A DNA stretch of 42,583 bases from the NCBI GenBank assembly GCA_021792335.1, contig JAJYUW010000006.1, positions 1-42,583 of the forward strand, in the 5' to 3' direction. Positions 17,226 through 25,859 of the stretch are shown here, piece after piece (within the stretch, counting starts at the first letter, position 1; each line of letters opens with the position of its first letter). A model generated the notes under the pieces. It did not search any database. It had not been told where the DNA came from and worked only from the letters and a program-made list of their open reading frames with translations. This stretch comes from Pseudomonadota bacterium (GTDB taxonomy: Bacteria; Pseudomonadota; Gammaproteobacteria; Burkholderiales; Sulfuricellaceae). The position numbers were made by a program, and so were the translations under genes.

Positions 17226-17258
17226 CCCGCACGAGCCGGTTTTATGGCTCGTAGCGGG
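17226..17258. repeat. Strong hairpin upstream of btuB promoter
   Basis: CCCGCACGAGCC (17226-17237) pairs with GGCTCGTAGCGGG (17246-17258): a 12-bp stem with one bulged base and an 8-base loop. No U-tract follows on either strand. It lies in the 310-base gap between the riboswitch and the WaaQ-type gene. The rest of that gap holds a weaker foldback (about 17261-17321) and a REP-like unit. Confidence 0.7.
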
Positions 17259-17440
17259 TTGGAGTCCCCTTGTCTCGCCGCGGTCGCTGCGCAAGCAGCA
17301 GGCACCCGGCGGGGAGACTCCTTGCGGGTGTGGGGCAAAAGCCTCCCCGCCCGTCATGAAATTCTCGCGCCCATTGGGTAAGTCGCGAAATTTTGCTATT
17401 GTTCGCGTCATGCTTAACATGAAACTCGCGCAGCGATACC

Positions 17441-17479
17441 TCGTCCCCCTCGCCCTCTGGGAGAGGGCAGGGGTGAGGG
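17441..17479. repeat. REP-like unit before waaQ-type gene
   Basis: A single GC-rich unit (CGCCCTCTGGGAGAGGGCAG core) of the same general CTCCC/GGGAG family as other repeat blocks in the window. It directly adjoins the 19-bp inverted repeat at 17481-17537. Confidence 0.75.
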
Positions 17480-17480
17480 A

Positions 17481-17537
17481 AACGGTCATGGCGAATCGTT
17501 GTTTCATTATTCGGGGCGACGATTCGCCATGACCGTT
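17481..17537. repeat. Perfect 19-bp inverted repeat spanning the waaQ-type start codon
   Basis: Arms at 17481-17499 and 17519-17537 are exact reverse complements with a 19-base loop. The right arm includes the ATG (17529-17531) and first codons of the heptosyltransferase gene. In RNA the stem would sequester the start codon. Confidence 0.9.
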
Positions 17538-18614
17538 AAAGACGCCATCGATTTGTCCACCGTGCGCCGGGTTCTGGTGATCAAGCTGCGCCACCACGGC
17601 GACGTGCTGCTGACCTCGCCGGTTTTCAGCGTGCTGCAGAACCACGCGCCGCACCTGGAGATCGATGCGCTGGTTTACCGGGATACGGCGGAAATGCTGA
17701 GCCTCCACCCCGCCATCAACCAACTGCATACCATAGACCGGAAATGGAAATCAGCCGGGATTCTGGCGCAGGCCAAGGCCGAGTGGGCGCTACTGTCGGC
17801 GCTGCGGGAAAGACGTTACGACCTGATCGTCCACTTGACCGAGCATCCGCGCGGCGCCTGGCTCAGAAGATTGACCGGGGCGCGCTGGGGCGTGGCGCCC
17901 CAACTGGCTGGCGGGGCGCGCTTCTGGAAAAGCAGCTTTACCCATCTCTATCCGGTGGTAGGCGCCAACCGGCGCCATACGGTCGAGATCAACCTCGATG
18001 CCCTGCGCCGCATCGGCATCCAACCCGACGAGGAAGAGCGTCGGCTGACGCTGGTTCCGGGAAATGATGCAGAGAATTTCGTCGATGGATTACTGGCTGA
18101 ACATGGGCTGAAGGAGGGGGGATTCGTCCACCTTCATCCCACTTCGCGCTGGCTGTTCAAGTGCTGGCCGATGGAGCGCATGATCGCCCTGATCTCCGCC
18201 CTGCAAACACAGGGCCATCGCATCGTCGTCACCGCCGCACCGGCGGCGGCGGAAATGGCCATGGCCAAAAACATCCTGGCCGAACTCCCTCAGCCTGCAG
18301 TGGATCTATCCGGCCGTCTCTCGCTCAAGCAGCTTGCTGCGCTGACAGCGCGTGCCAAACTTTTCATCGGCGTGGACTCTGCCCCGATGCATATTGCCGC
18401 CGCCATGGGAACGCCCACGGTCGTCCTGTTCGGACCGAGCGGCGACAAGGAATGGGGGCCATGGCAGGTGCCGCATCGCATCCTGACCTCCGCTCACGCC
18501 TGCCGGCCATGCGGCAACGACGGCTGCGGCGGCGGCAAAATAAGCGAATGCCTGTCCGTTATTCCCGTCGAGCGGGTGCTCGATGCTGTTCGCGAGGTGA
18601 TGGGCTGTGAGTGA
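17529..18614 (+). CDS. Glycosyltransferase family 9, WaaQ-type LPS heptosyltransferase
   Basis: A 361-residue GT9 enzyme most like the WaaQ (RfaQ, heptosyltransferase III) group. It is expected to add L-glycero-D-manno-heptose to the LPS inner core at the cytoplasmic membrane face. N-terminal VLVIKLRHHGDVLLTSPVFS and RRHTVEINLDALRRIGI are typical. The C-terminal domain has LHPTSRWLFKCWP, LFIGVDSAPMHIAAAMGTP and a cysteine-rich segment (CRPCGNDGCGGG). The ATG at 17529 gives the standard N-terminus but sits in a perfect inverted repeat. It opens the plus-strand surface-glycan operon and overlaps the next gene by 8 bases. Confidence 0.9.
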   Translation: MTVKDAIDLSTVRRVLVIKLRHHGDVLLTSPVFSVLQNHAPHLEIDALVYRDTAEMLSLHPAINQLHTIDRKWKSAGILAQAKAEWALLSALRERRYDLIVHLTEHPRGAWLRRLTGARWGVAPQLAGGARFWKSSFTHLYPVVGANRRHTVEINLDALRRIGIQPDEEERRLTLVPGNDAENFVDGLLAEHGLKEGGFVHLHPTSRWLFKCWPMERMIALISALQTQGHRIVVTAAPAAAEMAMAKNILAELPQPAVDLSGRLSLKQLAALTARAKLFIGVDSAPMHIAAAMGTPTVVLFGPSGDKEWGPWQVPHRILTSAHACRPCGNDGCGGGKISECLSVIPVERVLDAVREVMGCE

Positions 18615-19794
18615 TGCGCAACGGGAAGCCGATCTTCATCACTCATCACCCATAACCCATCACCCGCTACACCTCGCCCTGGTGCGCCAGCGCTACACCG
18701 ATTTCGGCGGTGCCGAGCGCTTCGTCGCCAATGCCGTGGAAGCCCTGCGCCAGGAGGGCGCGCAGCTCACTCTTGTCACCCGCCAATGGAAGCAGGGTGG
18801 CGGCGGCCAGGCGCTGATCTGCGACCCCTTCCACATCGGCAGCTTGTGGCGCGACTGGGGTTTCGCTCGCTGCGTCTGCAATACCCTGAAGAAACATTCC
18901 TTCGATCTGGTGCAGTCCCACGAACGCATTGCCTGTTGCGACATCTACCGCGCCGGCGACGGCGTGCACCGGGAATGGCTGAAGCAGCGCCGGCGCTCGA
19001 TGGGCTTGCTCGGCAGGATAGGCATTGCGCTCAACCCCTACCATCATTACGTCATGGCAGCGGAACGAAGCTTGTTCGACAGCCCCCGGCTCAAGGCGGT
19101 CATCTGCAACTCGCGCATGGTGAAGGATGAAATCCGGCGCTACTTCGGCACACCGGAGAACAAACTGCACGTGATCTATAGCGGCGTGGATACCGCCGCA
19201 TTCCACCCCGGGTTAAAGACATTGCATCGGGAAAGCGTCCGTGCACAATACATGATACCGATTGAAGCGCCCCTATTCCTGTTCGTCGGCTCCGGCTTCG
19301 AGCGCAAGGGAGTCGGCACACTGCTTGCCGCCTTTGCCAGACTGCCTGGTGCGCCCTATTTAATGGTGGTGGGCAAAGACAAGAATCAGGATCAATTTCA
19401 GCGCATGGCCATTCGGATGAAAATCCAGGATCGCATCCGCTTCACCGGCGGCCAGGCCGACACCAAGCCTTATTATGGCGCGGCCGATGCGTTTGTCCTG
19501 CCGACGCGCTACGACCCCTTCCCCAATGCCGCGCTGGAGGCGTTTGCCAGCGGTCTGCCCGTTATCACCAGCACAAAGTCAGGCGCGGCGGAATTGATAG
19601 AAAACGGCAAAAACGGCTACGTCTGCGATGCGCTGGATGAACGCTGTCTTGCCCACGCTATGGCCGCGGCGCTGGGTCCCGGGCAGGCGGAACGGCAGGC
19701 GGCCGCCCGCGCTACCGTTGAGGCGCTGGATATCCGGGCTACCACCCCGCAGTTGCTGCAGCTTTATCTCGATCTGGCCGCCCCATCCGGATAA
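18607..19794 (+). CDS. Glycosyltransferase family 4 (WaaG-like)
   Basis: A 395-residue GT-B retaining glycosyltransferase. The N-domain has LVRQRYTDFGGAERFV; the middle IYRAGDGVHREWL and VICNSRMVKDEIRRYFG segments resemble WaaG, the LPS core glucosyltransferase I. The C-domain has LFVGSGFERKGV, DAFVLPTRYDPFPNAALEA and the donor-site glutamate. The GTG at 18607 overlaps the previous stop region. The first ~20 residues are encoded by a low-complexity CATCACCCA-like stretch, so a later start is possible. The acceptor is inferred from position. Confidence 0.85.
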   Translation: MSDAQREADLHHSSPITHHPLHLALVRQRYTDFGGAERFVANAVEALRQEGAQLTLVTRQWKQGGGGQALICDPFHIGSLWRDWGFARCVCNTLKKHSFDLVQSHERIACCDIYRAGDGVHREWLKQRRRSMGLLGRIGIALNPYHHYVMAAERSLFDSPRLKAVICNSRMVKDEIRRYFGTPENKLHVIYSGVDTAAFHPGLKTLHRESVRAQYMIPIEAPLFLFVGSGFERKGVGTLLAAFARLPGAPYLMVVGKDKNQDQFQRMAIRMKIQDRIRFTGGQADTKPYYGAADAFVLPTRYDPFPNAALEAFASGLPVITSTKSGAAELIENGKNGYVCDALDERCLAHAMAAALGPGQAERQAAARATVEALDIRATTPQLLQLYLDLAAPSG

Positions 19795-19823
19795 ACCTAA
19801 AAACCGCGGTTGGCGAACTGCCA

Positions 19824-19941
19824 GCCCTTCGATACGCCCGCTGCGCGGGCTACTCAGGGCGAATGGGGTATTCACCAGCCGGGTGAGAAGCCGTTCGTGG
19901 TGAGTAGCCTTGCGTAGCAAGGCGTATCGAACCATGAATGG
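19824..19941. repeat. Pair of inverted palindromic repeats
   Basis: Two related hairpin units face each other, at 19824-19863 and 19891-19941. Each has outer TTCGATACG / CTACTCA.. motifs around an inner stem (CCCGCTGCGCGGG in the first, CCTTGCGTAGCAAGG in the second). The type is common between proteobacterial genes. It occupies most of the 300-base gap before msbA and could terminate or stabilise the upstream message. Confidence 0.8.
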
Positions 19942-19996
19942 CCTGCAACTGCCGAATTTAAACACACCTGCGCTTATACTCCGGCTTTGCTTACTG

Positions 19997-20002
19997 TATA
20001 AT
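19997..20002 (+). promoter_or_regulatory. Possible promoter -10 box before msbA
   Basis: A consensus TATAAT lies 95 bases upstream of the msbA ATG, after the palindromic repeats. The best -35 candidate 17 bases upstream (TTATAC) is poor. This would allow msbA and downstream genes to be expressed apart from the waaQ-type gene. Confidence 0.4.
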
Positions 20003-20097
20003 TCCTTATTTTTCAAGACCCGGCCCGACTCAATTGACGCCATTCTTCTTTGCGGCACAAGCGGCGCCCCACACGACGATCTCCAGTATCCAAGCCC

Positions 20098-21861
20098 ATG
20101 AGCAGTAAGCAACTCTATTTGCGCCTGTTGCGCTACATCCTGCCCTACTGGCGGATATTCGCCATTTCCGTGCTCAGCACCATCGCTGTTGCAGCCACCG
20201 AACCGGCACTGCCGGCACTGCTGAAACCCATGCTGGACGGCAGCTTCGTCAGCCGCGACCAGACCCTCATCAAATTGGTCCCCCTGTTGCTGATCGGCCT
20301 GTTCCTGCTGCGCGGGGTATTCACCTTCATCAGCAACTACACCATCAACTGGGTATCGACCCGGCTGGTGATGGATCTGCGCAACCTCATGTTCCAGAAA
20401 CTCATCACCTTGCCCACCCCGTATTATGATAACGCCTCCTCCGGTGCGGTAATCGCCAATGTCGCCTTCAATGTGAATCAGGTCACCTCCGCCGGCACCA
20501 ACGTGATCACCGTGCTGGTGCGGGATTCCTTCACCATCCTGGGTTTGCTGGGATGGATGCTTTATCTCAACTGGAAGCTGACCCTGATTGCCCTCGTCAT
20601 GGGACCTCTCATCGCCCTGATTGTCACGCTGTTCAGCGGCAGACTGAGAGAAATGAGCCGCAGCCTGCAAAACTCCATGGGTGACATTACTCACGTGCTG
20701 GACGAGACTTTGGACGGCCACAAAGTCGTCAAGATTTTTGGCGGCCAGGACTATGAAAGACAGCGCTTCCACGAAGCCAACAACAGCAACCGCCTGTTCA
20801 GCATGAAGTACACCATCGCCGCCAGCGCCAATGTCCCCATGGTCCAGTTGCTTGCCGCCATTGCGTTGGCGCTCATCGTCTATATCGCCACCCTGCAATC
20901 CAGCACCAACCAGACCACCGTGGGCGGGTTCGTGTCCTTCATCACCGCCATGTTGATGCTGCTTGCGCCGATCAAGCGCCTCACCGGCATCAGCGAATCC
21001 CTGCAAAAAGGTCTTGCGGCTGCCGAAATCGTGTTCGATCTGCTCGACCGCGACTCCGAGCCCGACAACGGCACACTGGAAATCGCACGGGCAAAGGGCG
21101 CCCTTGAATTCAGGAATGTCGGCCTGCGCTACGAGGAAAACACCGCCAGTGCGCTCAAAGATTTCTCCCTCAAAATCGAGCCGGGCGAGACGGTCGCGCT
21201 GGTAGGCCAATCCGGCAGCGGCAAAACCTCGCTGGTCAACCTTGTTCCCCGATTTTACCATCCCAGCAGCGGCCAGATTCTGCTGGATGGCTGCGACATC
21301 GAAACCATCCGCCTCACCAGCCTGAGGGACAACATCGCCTTCGTCAGCCAGGACGTGGTGCTGTTCAACGACACCATTGCCGCCAACATCGCCTATGGCC
21401 GCAAAGTCAAGGCAGGCGAAGACGAAATCATAGCCGCCGCCGAAGCAGCCCATGCCATGGAATTCATCCGGGAAATGCCGCAAGGCCTGCAAACCCTGGT
21501 TGGCGAAAACGGCGTCAAACTCTCGGGGGGGCAGCGCCAACGCATCGCCATCGCCCGCGCCATCCTCAAGAATGCACCGATCCTGATCCTCGACGAAGCC
21601 ACCTCCGCCCTGGACACCCAATCGGAACGTCACGTGCAGGCGGCCCTGGAAAACCTGATGCAGAACCGCACCACCATCGTCATTGCCCACCGGCTTTCAA
21701 CCATCGAAAAGGCCAACCGCATCATCGTCATGCGCAAAGGCGAAATTGTCGAAATGGGCACTCACCGCGAACTGCTTGAACAAGATGGTGTTTATGCCAA
21801 TCTGTATCGCATACAGTTCACCGCCGCGGAAGCGGCCTGCCCCCACAATCCCGCCGAGTGA
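20098..21861 (+). CDS. msbA: Lipid A export ATP-binding/permease MsbA
   Basis: A 587-residue ABC exporter half-transporter that flips lipid A-core across the inner membrane as a homodimer. The N-terminal ~320 residues form six transmembrane helices, including the EPALPALLKPMLDGSF segment typical of proteobacterial MsbA. The nucleotide-binding domain has Walker A GQSGSGKTS, Q-loop FVSQDVVLF, signature LSGGQRQRIAIARA, Walker B ILILDEATSALD and the H-loop histidine in IVIAHRLST. The ATG at 20098 is chosen over an upstream in-frame start lacking family similarity. It overlaps the following GT4 gene by 4 bases. Confidence 0.95.
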   Translation: MSSKQLYLRLLRYILPYWRIFAISVLSTIAVAATEPALPALLKPMLDGSFVSRDQTLIKLVPLLLIGLFLLRGVFTFISNYTINWVSTRLVMDLRNLMFQKLITLPTPYYDNASSGAVIANVAFNVNQVTSAGTNVITVLVRDSFTILGLLGWMLYLNWKLTLIALVMGPLIALIVTLFSGRLREMSRSLQNSMGDITHVLDETLDGHKVVKIFGGQDYERQRFHEANNSNRLFSMKYTIAASANVPMVQLLAAIALALIVYIATLQSSTNQTTVGGFVSFITAMLMLLAPIKRLTGISESLQKGLAAAEIVFDLLDRDSEPDNGTLEIARAKGALEFRNVGLRYEENTASALKDFSLKIEPGETVALVGQSGSGKTSLVNLVPRFYHPSSGQILLDGCDIETIRLTSLRDNIAFVSQDVVLFNDTIAANIAYGRKVKAGEDEIIAAAEAAHAMEFIREMPQGLQTLVGENGVKLSGGQRQRIAIARAILKNAPILILDEATSALDTQSERHVQAALENLMQNRTTIVIAHRLSTIEKANRIIVMRKGEIVEMGTHRELLEQDGVYANLYRIQFTAAEAACPHNPAE

Positions 21862-23033
21862 ACCGGTTAATGCCCTCATTTCCCCCTCCCGCAGGCCAGG
21901 CAACCATCCCCGCTGCAGCAGCGAAGCTGCGCATCCTGCACACCGAGTGGTCTGACGGCTGGGGTGGTCAGGAGAGGCGGATTATCGGTGAAATGGCCGG
22001 CCTGACGGCACGTGGACACCATGTGGTCCTGGCAACACGGCCCCAGTGCAAAATTGCCGGCAAAGCGGCCAAGATCGGCATTCCTGTTCTATTTCTGCCG
22101 ATGCGGAATAAGGCAGATCTCCGTTCTATCATCCCGCTGGCCCGTTACCTGCGCCGCGAAGCCATTCAGGTGGTCAACACCCACAGCGGCGTTGACAGCT
22201 GGATCGGAGCGTTCGCCGCGAAGCTCGCGGGCACCCCGGTGCTGGTCCGCACCCGGCACCTGAACATCCCGCTCAAGCGCAGCTGGCTCAATTTCGTCCA
22301 CTACCTGGCCGACCAGATCATCAGCTGCGGCGAAACCATGAAAACCCAGTTGGTGGAGGGCTGCCATTTCCCGCCAACACAGGTCACCAGCATCCCGACG
22401 GGCATCGACTTCACCCGTTTCACCCCGTCCCATTCCCGTCAGCAGGTACGCCAGGCGCTGGCTTTGGCTCCCGAAGATTTCGTCGTCCTGATGGCAGGCA
22501 TCATCCGCTCCGTCAAGCGCCATGCGATTGCGCTCCAGGCATTCCAGCACCTGTTGCAGCGGCACCCGGCAGCGCAATTGCTCCTGGCGGGAGAAGGCCC
22601 CATGCTTGAGCGCATGCAACAACTTGCCGCGGAACTGCACATCGCCGACAAGGTGCATTTTCTCGGCCACCGTGAAGACGTGCCCGACCTGATGGCTGCC
22701 GCAGACCTCCTGCTGCTCACCTCCAGCTCGGAAGGCGTGCCCCAGGCTGTGACCCAGGCGCTCGGACTGGGCGTCCCGGTGGTCGCAACATCTGTCGGCG
22801 GCGTGCCGGAGCTGATCAAACATGAGGAAACCGGGCTGCTGGTCCCCGCCGAAAATCCGCAGGCAACCGCCGACGCACTGCTCCGCATCGCCGAAGATCC
22901 CGCATTGGCAGCACGGCTGGGAGCGGCCGGGCGGGCGCATGCCCTTGCCAACTACAGCCATACAGCCATGCTGGACAAGACCGAGGCGCTGCTCAACGCG
23001 CTGCTGGCGGCAAAAGCGGGAGAGCCGGCATGA
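21858..23033 (+). CDS. Glycosyltransferase family 4
   Basis: A 391-residue GT-B enzyme. The N-domain begins ILHTEWSDGWGGQERRI, with THSGVDSWIGAFAAKL and VLVRTRHLNIP following. The linker region has IPTGIDFTRF. The C-domain has VVLMAGIIRSVKRH, LLLAGEGPMLERMQ, and the donor-site stretch LLLTSSSEGVPQAVTQALGLGVPVVATSVGG with the catalytic glutamate. It starts at a GTG overlapping the msbA stop and ends over the deacetylase start. Sugar and acceptor are unknown; an outer-core or surface glycan is likely from context. Confidence 0.88.
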   Translation: MNRLMPSFPPPAGQATIPAAAAKLRILHTEWSDGWGGQERRIIGEMAGLTARGHHVVLATRPQCKIAGKAAKIGIPVLFLPMRNKADLRSIIPLARYLRREAIQVVNTHSGVDSWIGAFAAKLAGTPVLVRTRHLNIPLKRSWLNFVHYLADQIISCGETMKTQLVEGCHFPPTQVTSIPTGIDFTRFTPSHSRQQVRQALALAPEDFVVLMAGIIRSVKRHAIALQAFQHLLQRHPAAQLLLAGEGPMLERMQQLAAELHIADKVHFLGHREDVPDLMAAADLLLLTSSSEGVPQAVTQALGLGVPVVATSVGGVPELIKHEETGLLVPAENPQATADALLRIAEDPALAARLGAAGRAHALANYSHTAMLDKTEALLNALLAAKAGEPA

Positions 23034-23857
23034 AAGCCGCAAAGGCTGTGCCGGTGCTGATGTACCACCATGTCAGCCCCAAACCGGGGCTGGTAACAGT
23101 AGCGCCGGCAACCTTCCGGGCTCACATGGAAACCCTCGTCAAGGATGGATATTCCGCCGTCTCCGCCGATGATTTCCTGAATTTCCTGCTCGGGCGGAAC
23201 GGTTTGCCGCCGAAAAGCGTGCTGATCACCTTCGACGACGGTTACCTCGACAACTACGTCCATGCTTACCCCGTTCTGCGGGAACTGGGGCTGCGGGCCA
23301 CCATTTTCGCCGTCACCGGCTGGATCGGCGACGGCCCGGCCCGGAACTGTGCCGGAGAAGGCGGGGAGCCCCCCCTTTGCCTCGACCATCGGGCCTGCAT
23401 GACCGCCATCGCGGAAGGGCGGGCGGACGAAATCATGCTGCGCTGGTCGGAAATCGAAGCCATGGAAGCATCCGGAGCCATCGAAATTCATTCCCACACG
23501 CATACCCATACACGCTGGGACAAGACCATTTCCGACCCATCCGCCCGCCGCGACGCTTTGGCCGGCGACCTCGCCCGATCACGGGATACTCTGCGGCAGC
23601 GCCTGGGCCGGGAGACCCGGCATCTGTGCTGGCCCCAGGGCTATTTCGACGACGACTATGTGACGGTGGCGGGGAAACTGGGATACGAAGCCCTCTACAC
23701 CACCCTCAAGCACGTGAACACGAGACAGACGCCACCCTATGACATCGGCCGCATCGTCACCAAGGACCGCTCCGACAACTGGCTTTCCCGGCGCCTCTCG
23801 ATCTATTCCAGCCCCTTGCTGGGCCGGCTGTACACCGCAATGCGGGGAGAAAAATGA
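23030..23857 (+). CDS. Polysaccharide deacetylase family protein
   Basis: A 275-residue NodB-homology (carbohydrate esterase 4) protein. The metal and base motif TFDDGYLDN is near residue 67. The histidine motif is in a run of alternating histidines (HSHTHTHT) near residues 155-162, and a late motif is in LCWPQGYFDD. It has no signal peptide, so it probably acts in the cytoplasm on a lipid- or LPS-linked N-acetylhexosamine. About 60 residues between the two metal motifs are longer than in minimal NodB domains. It overlaps both neighbours by 4 bases. Confidence 0.88.
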   Translation: MKAAKAVPVLMYHHVSPKPGLVTVAPATFRAHMETLVKDGYSAVSADDFLNFLLGRNGLPPKSVLITFDDGYLDNYVHAYPVLRELGLRATIFAVTGWIGDGPARNCAGEGGEPPLCLDHRACMTAIAEGRADEIMLRWSEIEAMEASGAIEIHSHTHTHTRWDKTISDPSARRDALAGDLARSRDTLRQRLGRETRHLCWPQGYFDDDYVTVAGKLGYEALYTTLKHVNTRQTPPYDIGRIVTKDRSDNWLSRRLSIYSSPLLGRLYTAMRGEK

Positions 23858-24939
23858 CCTCCGCCCTCCGCATTCTGGTCATCAACGTTTCCCGCATCGG
23901 CGACACGCTGCTCGCCACCCCCGCCATCCGGGCCCTGGCGGAAGCCTTTCCCGGAGCGCACCTCACCTGCCTCGGCCACCCCAAGCGGGTGGAGGTGCTC
24001 GATCACCTGCCTTTCGTCCAGCGCATCGGCGCCATCACCAAGTATCGCGCTTTCTGGCTGGGCCGCCTGGGCGGCAAGCGCTACGACTGGGCTTTCGTCT
24101 ACGGCTTCGACCGCGCCCTGGTCAAGTACGCCCTGCGCGTGGCGGCCAAAGTAGTCGCCTTCCGCCAAGGCGACCCGGCGATAGATGCCCGCCTCTACCG
24201 CGCAGTTACCCCGCCGGAATTCCAGAGCGATCACGCGGTTCCCATGCAACTCGCCCTCCCCGCCGCGATCGGGGCGGCGCCTGCCGGGCTCCGATTGGCT
24301 TACCGGGTCAGCGAAGAAGAAAAGGTTTGGGCTCAAAACACGCTGAAACACCTGCTGCCCGCCGGATGCAAGCCGCTGATCGGTTTGCAGGTTGCCAGCT
24401 TTCCCACCAAGGCCTTCCGGGATTGGCCCCTGGAACACTTCATCGCGCTATGCGAGCGCATTCGCGCACACTACCCTCATGCCCACTTCCTGATTTTCGG
24501 CGGGCCCCTGGAGAAGGAGCGTACCGAGGCCCTGCACCGCCGCTTCCCGGAATGCTCCTCGCTGCTCGCCGGCCGCCTCACGCTGAGGCAAACAGCGGCG
24601 CTGATGGATCGGCTTGACCTCTACATCGGGGTGGATACCGGCCCTACCCACATCATGGGCAGCCTGCACCGGCCTCTGGTGGCCCTCTTTCACCCCACCT
24701 CCCCCAGCCGCCTGCTCGGGCCGCTGGAACACCCCTGCTTTTATCCGGTCGATCATCCCCTGGCCGGCAAGGGCGCCACCTTCGACACCCCCATGGCCGA
24801 CATCGGGGTGGAGGCGGTTTGGCGTCAGGTGGCCGCAGCACTGGCACAATCGGGGCAGCCATCTCAATCGGCCATGCTGAACCCCGAAAATACCGAAACA
24901 TCCAATAATGACGATTTGACCGGAGGGCCGTCAAAGTGA
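23854..24939 (+). CDS. Glycosyltransferase family 9 (heptosyltransferase-like)
   Basis: A 361-residue GT9 protein. ILVINVSRIGDTLLATPAIRAL opens the acceptor domain. The donor domain has GLQVASFPTKAFRDWP, FLIFGGPLEKERTEAL and LYIGVDTGPTHIMGSL with the conserved DTGPTH. It is distinct from the WaaQ-type protein at 17529 and lacks its cysteine cluster. The last ~30 residues (rich in Ser, Gln and Asn) look like an unstructured tail. It overlaps the flanking genes by 4 bases each. The donor may be a heptose, but this cannot be read from sequence. Confidence 0.87.
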   Translation: MTSALRILVINVSRIGDTLLATPAIRALAEAFPGAHLTCLGHPKRVEVLDHLPFVQRIGAITKYRAFWLGRLGGKRYDWAFVYGFDRALVKYALRVAAKVVAFRQGDPAIDARLYRAVTPPEFQSDHAVPMQLALPAAIGAAPAGLRLAYRVSEEEKVWAQNTLKHLLPAGCKPLIGLQVASFPTKAFRDWPLEHFIALCERIRAHYPHAHFLIFGGPLEKERTEALHRRFPECSSLLAGRLTLRQTAALMDRLDLYIGVDTGPTHIMGSLHRPLVALFHPTSPSRLLGPLEHPCFYPVDHPLAGKGATFDTPMADIGVEAVWRQVAAALAQSGQPSQSAMLNPENTETSNNDDLTGGPSK

Positions 24940-25859
24940 AAGTTCTGATCATCGGTGGCGCAGGTTTTATCGGCAGTCAGGTTGTTCAGGAGTGCCTTGC
25001 TGCAGGGCATTCGGTCCGGGTCTATACCCGGCCGACCCATTCACTGGAGCGGCTGGTCAAGGTGCTGGACGAGATTGAAGTTTCCTATGGCGATTTCATG
25101 GATGATCATGCGGTCTTCGAGGCATTGGAAGGTATCGATGCTGTGGTTCACGCGCTCTCGACCACCTTCCCCAAAACGGTGATTCAGTCGGCGGCCTACG
25201 ACGTCATGTCGAATCTGCTGCCAACCATGCGCCTGGTCGATCATTGCCTGAAGCTCAAAATCCACAACCTTACCTTTTTATCTTCGGGAGGCACCGTCTA
25301 CGGAGAAGCGCTCTATCTTCCCCTCGATGAAAACCATCCGCGAACTCCGATCAGCCTTTATGGCCTGAGCAAACTTACAATCGAAAACTATTTGCGGTTT
25401 ATCTCCGAAACCCAACCCATCGCGGTGAAAATACTCCGGATTTCCAACCCCTACGGCCCCAGTCAAAATTTCTATGGCGTTCAGGGAATTGTTGGCGTCG
25501 CGCTGGGATGTCTCGCCAACAACCGCCCGTTCATGGTCTTTGGGGACGGGCAATACCTCCGGGATTACATCCATGTACGGGATGTGGCTCGCGCGGTCAG
25601 ACTTGCCGTCGAACACGCCGGCAACGCCACACTGAACATCGGAACCGGCATAGGCACGAGCATTCTTGACCTGCTCGACGCACTGGAATCTGCCGCCGGC
25701 CGCAAACTCGAACGAAAATTTGTTCCCGACAGAGGCATCGATGTACGCCGCAACGCGCTCGACAACAGGTTGGCCCGCGAAGTGCTCGGCTGGACGCCTG
25801 AATATACCCTGCAAGAGGGGCTGTGCGAGGTGGTCGCATCGGCCAGGGAAGCGCGGTAG
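24936..25859 (+). CDS. NAD-dependent epimerase/dehydratase family protein
   Basis: A 307-residue extended short-chain dehydrogenase acting on a nucleotide sugar. The N-terminal Rossmann motif is GGAGFIGSQVV. Catalytic SSGGTVYGE and YGLSK (Y and K spaced by three) are present. The substrate region has RISNPYGPSQ and RDYIHVRDVARAV. The closest functional class is UDP-hexose 4-epimerase-like (WcaG/GalE). The start is a GTG overlapping the GT9 stop (GTGA). AT content is slightly higher than in the neighbouring transferases. The specific substrate is unknown. Confidence 0.87.
   Translation: MKVLIIGGAGFIGSQVVQECLAAGHSVRVYTRPTHSLERLVKVLDEIEVSYGDFMDDHAVFEALEGIDAVVHALSTTFPKTVIQSAAYDVMSNLLPTMRLVDHCLKLKIHNLTFLSSGGTVYGEALYLPLDENHPRTPISLYGLSKLTIENYLRFISETQPIAVKILRISNPYGPSQNFYGVQGIVGVALGCLANNRPFMVFGDGQYLRDYIHVRDVARAVRLAVEHAGNATLNIGTGIGTSILDLLDALESAAGRKLERKFVPDRGIDVRRNALDNRLAREVLGWTPEYTLQEGLCEVVASAREAR

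Noticed and set aside
17086-17532. Open frames on both strands in the riboswitch-waaQ gap
   Set aside because: They run through the riboswitch, hairpins and a REP unit; no domain is recognisable.
19579-21690. 703-codon open frame on the minus strand opposite msbA
   Set aside because: It is antisense to a clear, motif-complete MsbA. Its translation is rich in G, H, Q and D with no recognisable domain, as expected for a GC-rich shadow frame.
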